Part shown: piece by piece, positions 1-8,136 of the stretch | Layout: each line of letters begins with the position of its first letter | Position numbering within the stretch: position 1 is the stretch's first letter | Source of the DNA: CAZBZG01 sp964496245 | GTDB taxonomy: Bacteria; Planctomycetota; SZUA-567 | Length of the DNA stretch: 25,286 nucleotides | Reading direction: 5' to 3' | NCBI GenBank assembly: GCA_964496245.1 | Contig: CAZBZG010000025.1 | Span: 1 to 25,286 of the forward strand | The notes under the pieces: model-generated | Database searches by the model: none | What the model saw: only the letters and a program-made list of their open reading frames with translations | Told to the model about the DNA's origin: nothing | Program-made: the position numbers and the translations under genes

Positions 1-1857
1 AGGTCGAGCCACAGCGGCATCGGCCTCGGGTTGACCTTCACGCGTGCGCTCGTGGAGCGCTTCGACGGGAACATCCGCGTGGAGGCCAGCCCGCTCGGCG
101 GCGCCGTCTTCTTCGTGGACCTGCCGCGGGCCGAGCCCGTGCCGGCGGAGGCCGAGGCGGAGGCGCAGCCGTCCCTGCAGGTGGTGGTCATCGGCGGGAT
201 GACGGCCGGGCCGAAGGCAGCGAGCCGTATCATGCGGCTGCGGCCGTACGCGCACGTGACCGTGGTCGAACGCGAGCGCTTCCTCTCCTATGCCGGCTGC
301 GGTCTGCCGTACTACGTCTCCGGGCAGATCCGGGACGAGAAGACGCTGATGAGCACCCCCGTGGGCGCGGTGCGGGATCCGGTCTTCTTCCAGCGGATCA
401 AGCAGGTGCGCGTGCTCAACAGCACGGAGGCGATCGCCATCGACCGGTCTACGCACACCGTGACCGTCCGCAATCGCCTGGACGGGAGTCTGGATGCGCT
501 TCCCTATGACAAACTCCTGATCTCCACCGGGTCGACGCCTCACCATCTGGAGCTCTCCGGCATCGATCTGGAGGGCGTGGTCTCGCTTTACAGCCTCTCC
601 GACGCGGCCGAACTGCGATCGGCCGTGACAGCCCGGCGGGCGAGCGATGCGGTGGTGCTCGGCGGCGGGCCCAACGGCATCGAGATGGCCAAGGTCCTCG
701 CCCAATGCGGCTGCCGCGTGACCGTGCTCGAGCAAGGCGATCAGATCCTGACGGCGCTCGATCCGGAGATGTCCGCGCTGGTGGAACGGGAACTCGCCGC
801 CCACGGCGTGCGCGTGCGCACCGGGTGTACGGTCGAGACCATTCTTGACCGGACCGGCGAGGGCCGCGTGACCCATGTGCGCCACTGCGACGAAGTGATC
901 CCCGCGGACCTCGTCCTCCTGGCCGTCGGCGTCCGTCCCAACGTGACGCTGGCCCGGGACGCCGACCTGGACATTGACGAAGGTACCGGCGCGATCGCCG
1001 TGAACAACGAGATGCGCACGAGCGATCCGGACATTTTTGCGGCCGGGGACTGCGTGGCTGTGCCCCACCGCGTCACGGGCAAGCGGGTCTGGCACCCCTA
1101 TGGCACCACCGCCAACAAGGGCGGACGCGTGGCCGCCAATCGAATCTGCGACGTGCCCGACCGCTTCCCGGGCGTCCTGGACACGTTTCTCTGCAACGTC
1201 TTCCGGGTCTGCGCGGGCCGGACGGGGCTCAACGAGAAGCAGGCGCGCGCCGCGGGCTACGACGTGGAGACGGTCCACGTGGCCGGTCCCGACCGGAGCC
1301 ACTTCCTCGCGCATGCGGCGTCGCTCATCCTCAAGCTGGTCGTGGATCGTTCGACCCGACGGCTGCTCGGCCTGCAGTGCTTCGGACCGGGCGCGGGCGA
1401 CAAGCGCCTGGATGCGGCTGCGGTCGCGCTCACGGGCGAGCTCACCGTGGACGCGGTCAGTCAGCTCGATCTCGGATACGCCCCCCACTACAGTCCGGCC
1501 ATGGACAATCTGATCGCCGCGGCCAATGTCGCCCGGAACAAGCTGGACGGGCTCTACCGCGGCATCAACGCGCGGGATCTGGCCAACGAGATCGCGAGCG
1601 AGGATGCGCCGTTCCTCTGCGATGTGCGGACGGCCCAGGAGTATGCCGGCGGCCATCTGCCCGGCAGCCGGAACATGCCCCTTGCGGCCCTGCGCCGCCG
1701 CATTGAGGAGCTCCCCACCGACCGGCGGATCGTCATGATCGGTTCGGTGGGCCTGCGCGCCTACGAGGCGGCCCGGGTCCTCGAGTCGACCGGCCTGCAG
1801 GAGGTCTTCGTGCTCGAGGGCGGACTGGAGATGTGGGCCGGTGGGCTGGACACGTGA
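1..1857 (+). CDS. Fusion: histidine-kinase ATPase C-terminus + CoA-disulfide-reductase-like flavoprotein + rhodanese domain (5' partial)
   Basis: The frame is open from base 1, so the gene starts upstream. The first ~37 residues contain a G2-type ATP-lid motif (SGIGLGL) and a typical GHKL end (GAVFFVDLP). After an Ala/Glu/Pro-rich linker (about bases 120-175) comes a pyridine nucleotide-disulfide oxidoreductase: FAD-binding VVVIGGMTAG, the CoADR/NADH-oxidase active-site stretch SYAGCGLPYY with its redox Cys at bases 298-300, an NAD-binding VVLGGGPNGIE, and a second FAD motif IFAAGDC. The C-terminus (from about base 1560) is a rhodanese fold (DVRTAQEYAGGHLPG), but the catalytic Cys position is Gly (bases 1741-1743). 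Family knowledge: CoADR-rhodanese proteins reduce CoA disulfides, persulfides or oxygen with NAD(P)H. Inference: the fused kinase end makes a redox-sensing signalling role possible. An internal start near base 175-181 for a separate reductase cannot be excluded, though no good ATG/RBS is seen there. Confidence 0.8.
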   Translation, partial: RSSHSGIGLGLTFTRALVERFDGNIRVEASPLGGAVFFVDLPRAEPVPAEAEAEAQPSLQVVVIGGMTAGPKAASRIMRLRPYAHVTVVERERFLSYAGCGLPYYVSGQIRDEKTLMSTPVGAVRDPVFFQRIKQVRVLNSTEAIAIDRSTHTVTVRNRLDGSLDALPYDKLLISTGSTPHHLELSGIDLEGVVSLYSLSDAAELRSAVTARRASDAVVLGGGPNGIEMAKVLAQCGCRVTVLEQGDQILTALDPEMSALVERELAAHGVRVRTGCTVETILDRTGEGRVTHVRHCDEVIPADLVLLAVGVRPNVTLARDADLDIDEGTGAIAVNNEMRTSDPDIFAAGDCVAVPHRVTGKRVWHPYGTTANKGGRVAANRICDVPDRFPGVLDTFLCNVFRVCAGRTGLNEKQARAAGYDVETVHVAGPDRSHFLAHAASLILKLVVDRSTRRLLGLQCFGPGAGDKRLDAAAVALTGELTVDAVSQLDLGYAPHYSPAMDNLIAAANVARNKLDGLYRGINARDLANEIASEDAPFLCDVRTAQEYAGGHLPGSRNMPLAALRRRIEELPTDRRIVMIGSVGLRAYEAARVLESTGLQEVFVLEGGLEMWAGGLDT

Positions 1858-1897
1858 TCGGTGCCGGCGCGACGCGTCGCAGTATGGGGGAGGGCGC

Positions 1898-2905
1898 ATG
1901 GCTGATCTCTTCGCATCGACGTGCCTGGGATCTCTGTCCCTCAAGAACCGCTTCGTGCGTTCGGCCACGGCCGAGAGCCTGGCCCGCAAGGACGGCACGA
2001 TCCGGGACCGGCTTTTGCCCATCTACCAGCGGCTGGCGGCGGGCGGCGTGGGCTTGATCGTGAGCGGGCACATGGCCGTGCGCGAGGCGGGCAAGGCGAG
2101 TCCGGGCCAGACCGGCATCTGGTCGGACGCGCATCTCCCCGGACTGGAACGCATGGCCGCGGCCGCCAAGGCCAACGGCGCATGCGCTGTGGCGCAACTC
2201 AACCACGCTTCCGCGCCTCCGGCCGAGCTTTCGGAGGATGCGCTACGATGTATTGCGGACGCGTTCGTGGATGCGGGGCAACGCGCCGCGGCCGCCGGTT
2301 TCGACGGCGTGCAGGTCCATGCCGCGCACGGCTACCTGTTGAGCGGCTTCCTCACGCCCGCTGTGAATGCACGCGCGGATGCCCACGGTCGGGATGCCGC
2401 CGGCCGCCGGCGCCTGCTCCTCGAGATCGTGCGGCGGCTGCGCGACACCCTTGGCCCGACCACGACGCTTCTCTGCAAGCTCGGCGTGGTTGACGGGCAG
2501 TCGGACAGCCTGCCCCTGGCCGAGTCTGTGGAAACAGTCCGCGCTCTTGCCGCAAGCGGGCTGGACGGGGTGGAGATCTCGGGCGGGCCCATCGGGTCGC
2601 ACGCGAACGCGATCGCCGAGGCCATTGATGCGCCTGAGAAGGAAGCTTACTTTGCGGAGGCCGCCAAAGCCGTGCGGTCGGCGGTTGCCATCCCCGTCAT
2701 CCTCGTAGGGGGGCTGCGCAGCCGCCCGGTCATGGAGCGGGTCGTGGACGCGGGCGCGTGCGACCTGGTTGCGCTCGCGCGGCCGCTCGTGCGCGAGCCC
2801 GATCTCGTGAATCGGTTCGCGCGCGGCGAGACAGCGCGTGCGTCCTGCACCTCCTGCAACGGCTGCTTGTCGACCCGCGGGCTGCAATGCAGGCTTGACG
2901 CCTGA
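1898..2905 (+). CDS. Old yellow enzyme family NADH:flavin oxidoreductase
   Basis: This 335-aa FMN-dependent TIM-barrel oxidoreductase starts at ATG 1898, preceded by a GGGGGAGGG ribosome site; the longer frame upstream lacks support. Family marks are the N-terminal SLKNRFVRSAT, QLNHA, the barrel motif VHAAHGYLLSGFLTPAVN with its His pair for substrate binding, VEISGG, and the C-terminal phosphate-binding VGGLRS and DLVALARPL. The tail carries Cys at C-x2-C-x2-C-x7-C spacing (CTSCNGC...C), like the Fe-S-ligand region of dienoyl-CoA/enoate reductase relatives. The protein stops right there, so it lacks the second FAD/NAD module of the long (~670 aa) enzymes. It lies 40 nt after the flavoprotein fusion and is probably cotranscribed. 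The substrate cannot be told from sequence; reduction of an activated C=C bond is the family's usual reaction. Confidence 0.85.
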   Translation: MADLFASTCLGSLSLKNRFVRSATAESLARKDGTIRDRLLPIYQRLAAGGVGLIVSGHMAVREAGKASPGQTGIWSDAHLPGLERMAAAAKANGACAVAQLNHASAPPAELSEDALRCIADAFVDAGQRAAAAGFDGVQVHAAHGYLLSGFLTPAVNARADAHGRDAAGRRRLLLEIVRRLRDTLGPTTTLLCKLGVVDGQSDSLPLAESVETVRALAASGLDGVEISGGPIGSHANAIAEAIDAPEKEAYFAEAAKAVRSAVAIPVILVGGLRSRPVMERVVDAGACDLVALARPLVREPDLVNRFARGETARASCTSCNGCLSTRGLQCRLDA

Positions 2906-2973
2906 GAAGCGGACTTCCATCGGCCGATTCAGCGGATTTGTCCCGAACACGCGGCTGCCGCGCGCCGCGCGCC

Positions 2974-3003
2974 TTGACAGGCCGGAAGCCGGGCGGGTAG
3001 GAT
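2974..3003 (+). promoter_or_regulatory. Sigma70-type promoter for the hybrid kinase
   Basis: A perfect -35 TTGACA (2974-2979) is followed after 18 nt by TAGGAT (2998-3003). The predicted start near 3010 leaves a ~70-nt leader before ATG 3080. The 174-nt gap between the oxidoreductase and the kinase also holds a short GC hairpin (CGCGG/CCGCG, 2950-2962) without a T-tract, and a 9-bp direct repeat GACGCGCTT at 3020 and 3059. Confidence 0.5.
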
Positions 3004-3079
3004 CGGGGCCGAGGATCGCGACGCGCTTTCACGTGTACAGCGGGTCGACCGCGCGCGGGACGCGCTTCCAGGAGGATGC

Positions 3080-6000
3080 ATGCCCACGCCCGACGCCGCA
3101 GACGACCGTACGTTCGAACGTGTCGAGCATCTGAACCGCGTGCTCCGCGCCATCCGCAACGTCAATCAGCTGATCACCCATGCCAAGGATTCCGACGCCC
3201 TGCTGCAGGGCGCGTGCGACTGTCTGACCGAGACGCGCGGCTACTACAACGCGTGGATCGCCACCCTGGACGAAGAACGACGGCTGATCGCCGGCTACGC
3301 ATCCGGCGTGGGCGAGGCCTTCGACGCCATGCGCGAGCGCCTGCGCGCGGGCTCGCCCACCCGGTGCGCGCGGGAGGCCCTGGCTACGGACGGCGTGGTG
3401 GTCACGGCCGATCCGGCCGTGGCCTGCAACGATTGCCCGCTCGCCGCCGCCTACAGCGGACGCGCGGGCCTGACCACGCGTCTGAGCCACGCGGGGCGCG
3501 TCTTCGGCGTGCTTGCCGTCTCCTTGCCGCCGGCGCTGGCTCGTGACCGGGAGGAACAGGAGCTGCTCGCCGAGGTGGCTGGCGATCTGGCCTACGCCCT
3601 CCACGCCATGGAGGCGGCGGCCGGACAGGCGCGGCTCCACGCGTCTCTCGCGCGCATGCACCGCATCGTGTCCTCGAGCCCGAGCGTCGCGTTCCGCTGG
3701 AAGGCCGCTCCCGGATGGCCCGTCGCGTACGTGAGCGAGAACGTGGACCGGTTCGGGTATGCGCCCGACGACTTCCTGTCCGGCCGCGTCCCGTATGCCG
3801 ACATCATCCATCCCGAGGACCGGGAGCGCGTGGCCGCCGAGGTGGCGTCCCACGCCGCCGGCAAGGAGGACGCCTTTGAACAGGAGTACCGGATCCTGGA
3901 CGCCGCGGGCAAGGTGCGCTGGGTGGACGACCGGACCACTGTGGAACGCGATGCCGACGGCCGGCCGGTGGCCTTCCATGGCGTGGTGCTCGACATCACC
4001 GAGCAGAAAGCGACCGAGGCGCATCTGGCCCGCTTCCGGGCCGCAGTAGAGGCCTCCGCGGACGCGGTCTTCCTGATCGACCGGGACGCCATGCGGTTCG
4101 TGGACGTGAACAGCGCCGCGTGTGCGACCCTCGGGTGCACGCGCGAGGCGCTGCTGCAGATGGGACCGCAGCACATCAAACCGGCCTATACCGAGCGGCA
4201 ACTCGCGGACGAATTCGACGAAGTCATCGCGAGTCGCAAGGACACCGGGAAGATCGAGAGCCTCCACCGCCGCGCGGATGGCACGGACTTTCCCGTGGAG
4301 GTCCTGCTCCGCCCCCTGTTCCAGGACGGCCGGCGCTTGATCATCGCCATCGCGCGCGACATCACCGAGCGGCGCCGGGCCGAGGCGGCGTTGCGTGAGG
4401 AGCAGGCGCGCTATCGGGAGATCTTCCAAGGCAGCCGCGACGGGTTCGTCCTAGTCGACGGCGAGGGCGGTTTTCTCGAAGCGAACGCGGCGTTCTGCAG
4501 CATGCTCGGCTATTCTCTGGAAGAACTGCGAAACCTCGAGAGCTTTTACCAGATTACGCCGGAGCGCTGGCATGCCTGGGAAGAGGAGGAGATCTGGCGC
4601 AAGCGGCTGCTCGGCGGAGGCTACTCCGGCCTGTACGAGAAGGAGTACGTTCGCAAAGACGGCACCGTATTCCCGGTGGAGCTCCAGTCGTACGCCGTGC
4701 GGGACGGGGCCGGAGAGCTCCGGTACCTCTGGGGGGTCGCGCGCGACATCACCGAGCGGCGCCGGGCCGAGGAGGCGTTGCGCGAAAGCGAGCAGCGTCT
4801 GGAACTCGTGCTGGAGGGCGCGGGGCTCGGCACGTGGGACTGGGATCTGCAGACCGACGCTGCGATCCTGAACGACCGCTGGGCCACCATGAAGGGGTAC
4901 CAGCCGTCCGAAATCCGGCCGCATGTTGACGCCTGGAAGGAACTCGTCCATCCCGACGACCTGCCGGGGGCCGAGGAAAAGCTCGCGGCCCATCTGCGCG
5001 GGGAAACGCCGCAGTACGAGGCCGCTGTTCGCATGCGGCACAAGAGCGGCGACTGGATGTGGATCCAGGATCGCGGTAAGGTGATCGAGCGGGACGCGAA
5101 CGGCGCGCCGGTGCGTGCCTGCGGCACGCACGCGGACATCACCGAGCGGCGGTTGCTCGAGGAGCGCCTCCGCCAGATGGAGAAGATGGACGCCATCGGC
5201 CAGCTCGCGGGCGGGGTCGCGCACGACTTCAACAACCAGTTGGCCGGCATCATGGGATATGCGGAGATGCTGCTCGAGCGTCTCGAAGACCCGATGCTCG
5301 AGAAGTGCGCCAACCGCATCCTGGTCGCGAGCCGACGGTCGGCCGATCTCACCAAGCAGCTGCTCGCTTTTGCGCGCAAGGGTCAGTACGCCAGGATGCC
5401 CGTCAATCTCCACGAGACGATCGCCGAGGTGGTGGCGATCCTGCAGCACACGATCGACAGGCGGATCGAGATCCGGCAGCACCTCGACGCCAACCCGGCG
5501 GTGACCACGGGCGACCCGTCCCAGCTCCAGAGCGCGATCCTCAACCTGGGACTCAACGCGCGCGACGCCATGCCGGAGGGGGGCGAACTCCTGTTCCAGA
5601 CCGACCTCGTCGAGCTGGACGAGGCCTACTGCGCGGCGGCGCCGTACCGGATCGAGCTCGGCCGGTACGTCCGGGTATCGGTGACCGACTCCGGGTGCGG
5701 CATGGATGCCGAGACCCAGGAGCACGCCTTCGAGCCGTTCTTCACGACCAAGGGGGTGAGCCAGGGCACTGGGATGGGATTGGCCGCCGTCTACGGCACG
5801 GTCAAGCACCACGGCGGCGCGATCAACATCTACTCCGAGCCCGGCGAGGGGACCACGATCCGGGTTTACCTGCCGCTGGCGGCGGCGGCCGTCGCCCAGG
5901 CGCCGTCCGCTGCCGCGCCGGATCGGCCGGTCCGGCCGCCGCGCGCCGCGCGCGTGCTCGTGGCCGACGACGAGGATCTCTTTCGGGATCTCGCCCGGGA

Positions 6001-6316
6001 GATGCTCGAAGCGGACGGGCACACGGTGGAGACCCGGGACAACGGCAAGGACGCGGTCGATTTCTTTGCCGCGCACGCAGGGGAGATCGACCTCGTGATC
6101 CTGGACATGATCATGCCGCGCATGGACGGCGCCGACACCTTCCGCGCCATGAAGGAGATCGACCCGGGCGTCAAGGTCCTCCTCGCTTCGGGTTACAGCA
6201 TCAACGGCAAAGCCGAGGGCCTGCTCGCCGAAGGCGTGCGGGGCTTCCTCCAGAAGCCGTTCTCCCAGACCGCTCTGGCCGAACAGGTCGCCAAGCTGCT
6301 TGGCGAGGAGGCGTGA
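3080..6316 (+). CDS. Hybrid sensor histidine kinase/response regulator, GAF-PASx4-HisKA-HATPase-REC
   Basis: This 1078-aa protein starts at ATG 3080 after GGAGG (3071-3075). Domains in order: a GAF-like sensor (about 20-180) with a CNDC Cys pair at 116-119; four PAS/PAC units (about 190-315, 318-440, 443-570, 573-700), each ending in DITE; HisKA with phospho-acceptor His 715 in GGVAHDFNN; HATPase with N-box Asn 826, DSGCGM, EPFFTTK and GTGMGL; and a C-terminal receiver (about 957-1078) with acidic pair D964/E965, phospho-Asp 1009 in LDMIMPRMDG and Lys in FLQKPF. No transmembrane helix is seen, so it is likely cytosolic. Family knowledge: such kinases autophosphorylate and relay His to Asp. 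No output domain or partner regulator is adjacent, so the target is unknown. The PAS2 and PAS3 linkers share a near-identical DNA repeat. Confidence 0.93.
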   Translation: MPTPDAADDRTFERVEHLNRVLRAIRNVNQLITHAKDSDALLQGACDCLTETRGYYNAWIATLDEERRLIAGYASGVGEAFDAMRERLRAGSPTRCAREALATDGVVVTADPAVACNDCPLAAAYSGRAGLTTRLSHAGRVFGVLAVSLPPALARDREEQELLAEVAGDLAYALHAMEAAAGQARLHASLARMHRIVSSSPSVAFRWKAAPGWPVAYVSENVDRFGYAPDDFLSGRVPYADIIHPEDRERVAAEVASHAAGKEDAFEQEYRILDAAGKVRWVDDRTTVERDADGRPVAFHGVVLDITEQKATEAHLARFRAAVEASADAVFLIDRDAMRFVDVNSAACATLGCTREALLQMGPQHIKPAYTERQLADEFDEVIASRKDTGKIESLHRRADGTDFPVEVLLRPLFQDGRRLIIAIARDITERRRAEAALREEQARYREIFQGSRDGFVLVDGEGGFLEANAAFCSMLGYSLEELRNLESFYQITPERWHAWEEEEIWRKRLLGGGYSGLYEKEYVRKDGTVFPVELQSYAVRDGAGELRYLWGVARDITERRRAEEALRESEQRLELVLEGAGLGTWDWDLQTDAAILNDRWATMKGYQPSEIRPHVDAWKELVHPDDLPGAEEKLAAHLRGETPQYEAAVRMRHKSGDWMWIQDRGKVIERDANGAPVRACGTHADITERRLLEERLRQMEKMDAIGQLAGGVAHDFNNQLAGIMGYAEMLLERLEDPMLEKCANRILVASRRSADLTKQLLAFARKGQYARMPVNLHETIAEVVAILQHTIDRRIEIRQHLDANPAVTTGDPSQLQSAILNLGLNARDAMPEGGELLFQTDLVELDEAYCAAAPYRIELGRYVRVSVTDSGCGMDAETQEHAFEPFFTTKGVSQGTGMGLAAVYGTVKHHGGAINIYSEPGEGTTIRVYLPLAAAAVAQAPSAAAPDRPVRPPRAARVLVADDEDLFRDLAREMLEADGHTVETRDNGKDAVDFFAAHAGEIDLVILDMIMPRMDGADTFRAMKEIDPGVKVLLASGYSINGKAEGLLAEGVRGFLQKPFSQTALAEQVAKLLGEEA
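4350..4395 (+). repeat. 46-bp direct repeat, copy 1 (PAS2 linker)
   Basis: Bases 4350-4395 match 4737-4782 with one mismatch; the first 36 bases are identical. The offset is 387 bp, exactly 129 codons. The repeat encodes the ARDITERRRAE linker at the end of PAS units 2 and 3. A shorter related copy lies near 5137. Confidence 0.85.
4737..4782 (+). repeat. 46-bp direct repeat, copy 2 (PAS3 linker)
   Basis: Second copy of the 46-bp in-frame repeat, pairing with 4350-4395. It lies at the C-terminal coiled linker of the third PAS unit of the hybrid kinase. Confidence 0.85.
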
Positions 6317-6381
6317 GGCGGGGGCGCATGCAATACGTTGCTCCAGAACGCGGGGGGCGCTCCCGGCAGGAGGGGCATTTC

Positions 6382-6411
6382 GGGCCGCCGTGGCGCAACG
6401 CCCGCCGGCCC
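6382..6411. terminator. Possible bidirectional hairpin between convergent genes
   Basis: The 109-nt gap between the convergent kinase and CHAD genes contains a GC-rich inverted repeat: outer arms GGGCCG/CGGCCC and an inner GGCG-CAA-CGCC. There is no T-tract on either side, so intrinsic termination is uncertain. Nothing else is seen in this gap. Confidence 0.3.
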
Positions 6412-6425
6412 CATCTTGCCGCGAC

Positions 6426-7961
6426 TCAATCCATGCGCGGGGAGGCGATCTGTTTCCGGAGGCGGGTCATCTGTTTCGGGCTCGTGAAGCGGTTCCATTC
6501 GCGTACCGCCTTGCGCAGCGATTTGGAGCGTTGCGCGTCGAGCATGGAGCAGAGCTCCGCAACAGCCTTTTCGGAGGTGCGGCGGGAACTTCCGCGCTTC
6601 TTGTGGCGTTTGGCCCACTGTGCGACACGCTCGCGATAGACGTCTGCGTCGTGCACCGCGCCGAGCGCATCCTGCAGCTTCTTGGCGAGCTTGATGAGCT
6701 CGGCCAGGCCATCGGGGTAGAGTTCGGCGAAGAACTCGGCCATGTAGCGCACGCGCTTGCAGCGAATGCGCAATTCGTGGAGCTCTTCGGAGCTGTAGCG
6801 CTTGAGCGGTTGGTCAAAGGCCGTGACACGGCGGAGCCGCTTGTCCAGCAGGCGGGGCGTCTGATCGCAGAGGAGCTTGCGGGATTTGCGCGGATCGAGT
6901 TCGAGCCGGCCACAACGGTGCGCGCGCGTGTAGTGCCGGTCGAGAAAGCGCCTGGCCTCGCTCGACGCCAGTACATCCGCCGCCCGACGGTACTGCCGCC
7001 GCCGCTTGGCGCGTTCGTTGCGGATCATGATTTCGAGCGAGGGCTGGTGCGCGGTCGGAGCCCCGTCGGTGTAGGCTCGGAGAAATTCGAGAAAGACGTC
7101 GGTGTCGCGGGCCGTTCCGAGCACATCGGCCAGCGTCTTGATCTCCTCCTTGAACGCGGCGTCGCCCGATGCGATGGCCTTCCGGAAGATGCGCAGCGCC
7201 GAGCGAAGCCGCCGCAGAGCCACGCGCATCTCGTGCACGTACTCGGCGTCTTCGGGGTACCGCAGTCCGTAGATGCGCACGAGGAATTGCTCCAGCTGCC
7301 GCTGGACGATGCGGGAGAGGGCTTCGCCCAGCGTGTGCCGCGGGAGCAGCAGGGCGGAAGACGGGCCACCGTTAGAGACCCGGACGCCGGCCACGGGGCG
7401 CAGCATGTTGCGGTTCCAGAGAGGCGCCGCGGCCAAGGCGGCGGCTGCATTGTCGTACACGGTTGCGCCGCCCTCGATGAGAAGCTCGACCGCGTGACCG
7501 TCGTCCCGCACCCCCCTCACCCGCGTGTCCTGGGTACCGGACTCGTCCAGGGCGGCGGCGATGCGGGCGATGGCGGCGAGCCTCTGGGGGATGGCGAAGG
7601 GCGGCGCGCCTGGGGGGCGTTCAGCCGGTTCCGACCAGGCCCTGGCGTCACAGGCGGCGAGCAGTCCGAGCGCCTCGGTGAGGACCCGATGTTGATCCGG
7701 GCTGAGCATGGGCGCGCGCCGCTGCAGCACGCGCGTCCACTCGGCCGCTGATCGCGGAGCGTGGTCCGGGTCTGCACCTTTGGCTTGGAGCAGCCCGGCC
7801 ACGGAGACGAGCGGCCGTGCGGTCTTGGTCAGGCCGTGGAGGTGCGCAGTGGCCTGGAAGATCGTGTCCGCCAAAGCGGCTGCATGATCGCCGCAGGCCG
7901 CGCCGATTCCGAGGTCTCGGCAGAGCGCAGCGGTCTGCTTGTTTGAGAGCAGGGGCTTCAT
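6426..7961 (-). CDS. CHAD domain protein with a Ppx-like N-terminal domain
   Basis: About 511 aa from ATG at 7961. A GTG at 7976 with AAGGA upstream is an equally possible start; the frame reaches 8081 but the extra N-terminus is Pro/Gly-rich and unconvincing. The N-terminal ~200 residues (HGLTKTARPLVSVAGLL, LSPDQHRVLTEALGLLAA, LAAIARIAAALDES) resemble the helical HD-like C-terminal domain of exopolyphosphatase/GppA, but no clear HD metal pair is visible. Residues ~210-490 form a CHAD domain with its conserved His motifs, VHEMRVALRRLRSALR (His 243) and LHELRIRCKRVRYMAEF (His 395), and many Arg/Lys. Family knowledge: CHAD domains bind polyphosphate and target proteins to polyphosphate granules. 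Inference: this is a polyphosphate-associated protein, probably not an active phosphatase. It is divergent from rsmH and convergent with the kinase. Confidence 0.85.
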   Translation of the reverse strand: MKPLLSNKQTAALCRDLGIGAACGDHAAALADTIFQATAHLHGLTKTARPLVSVAGLLQAKGADPDHAPRSAAEWTRVLQRRAPMLSPDQHRVLTEALGLLAACDARAWSEPAERPPGAPPFAIPQRLAAIARIAAALDESGTQDTRVRGVRDDGHAVELLIEGGATVYDNAAAALAAAPLWNRNMLRPVAGVRVSNGGPSSALLLPRHTLGEALSRIVQRQLEQFLVRIYGLRYPEDAEYVHEMRVALRRLRSALRIFRKAIASGDAAFKEEIKTLADVLGTARDTDVFLEFLRAYTDGAPTAHQPSLEIMIRNERAKRRRQYRRAADVLASSEARRFLDRHYTRAHRCGRLELDPRKSRKLLCDQTPRLLDKRLRRVTAFDQPLKRYSSEELHELRIRCKRVRYMAEFFAELYPDGLAELIKLAKKLQDALGAVHDADVYRERVAQWAKRHKKRGSSRRTSEKAVAELCSMLDAQRSKSLRKAVREWNRFTSPKQMTRLRKQIASPRMD

Positions 7962-8088
7962 GTCTTCGGCTTTCACCTGGCACCCGTCCTTCCGCGTCGG
8001 GGGGCCGATGAACGCACCCGGGGATCGCATCCGCTTGAGCGGTCCGGAGGGAGCCCAAAGGGCCGCGCCGAGATGGCACACTTATCCC

Positions 8089-8136
8089 ATCCAAAACCCT
8101 AAGCCCGCTTTTCGCAGATGCCAGTTAGGGTTGGAT
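8089..8136. promoter_or_regulatory. Operator-like dyad in the CHAD/rsmH divergent region
   Basis: The left arm ATCC-AA-AACCCTAA (8089-8102) and right arm TTAGGGTT-GGAT (8125-8136) are inverted copies with a 2-nt insertion in one arm, about 30 bp centre to centre. The right arm overlaps the predicted -10 of the CHAD promoter, as expected for a repressor or activator site. The AT content contrasts with the surrounding GC-rich DNA. Function is inferred. Confidence 0.4.

Noticed and set aside
3029..6076. Two long minus-strand open frames opposite the hybrid kinase
   Set aside because: The plus-strand protein has complete GAF, PAS, kinase and receiver motifs. The antisense frames show only GC-driven composition.
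6300..7751. Plus-strand open frame of 483 codons opposite the CHAD gene
   Set aside because: The minus strand carries both CHAD His motifs and Ppx-like segments. The plus frame has no recognisable feature.
8095..8132. TTAGGG/CCCTAA sequence as a telomere-like or recombination repeat
   Set aside because: Only one inverted pair is present, not a tandem array. Its place at a promoter makes an operator more likely.
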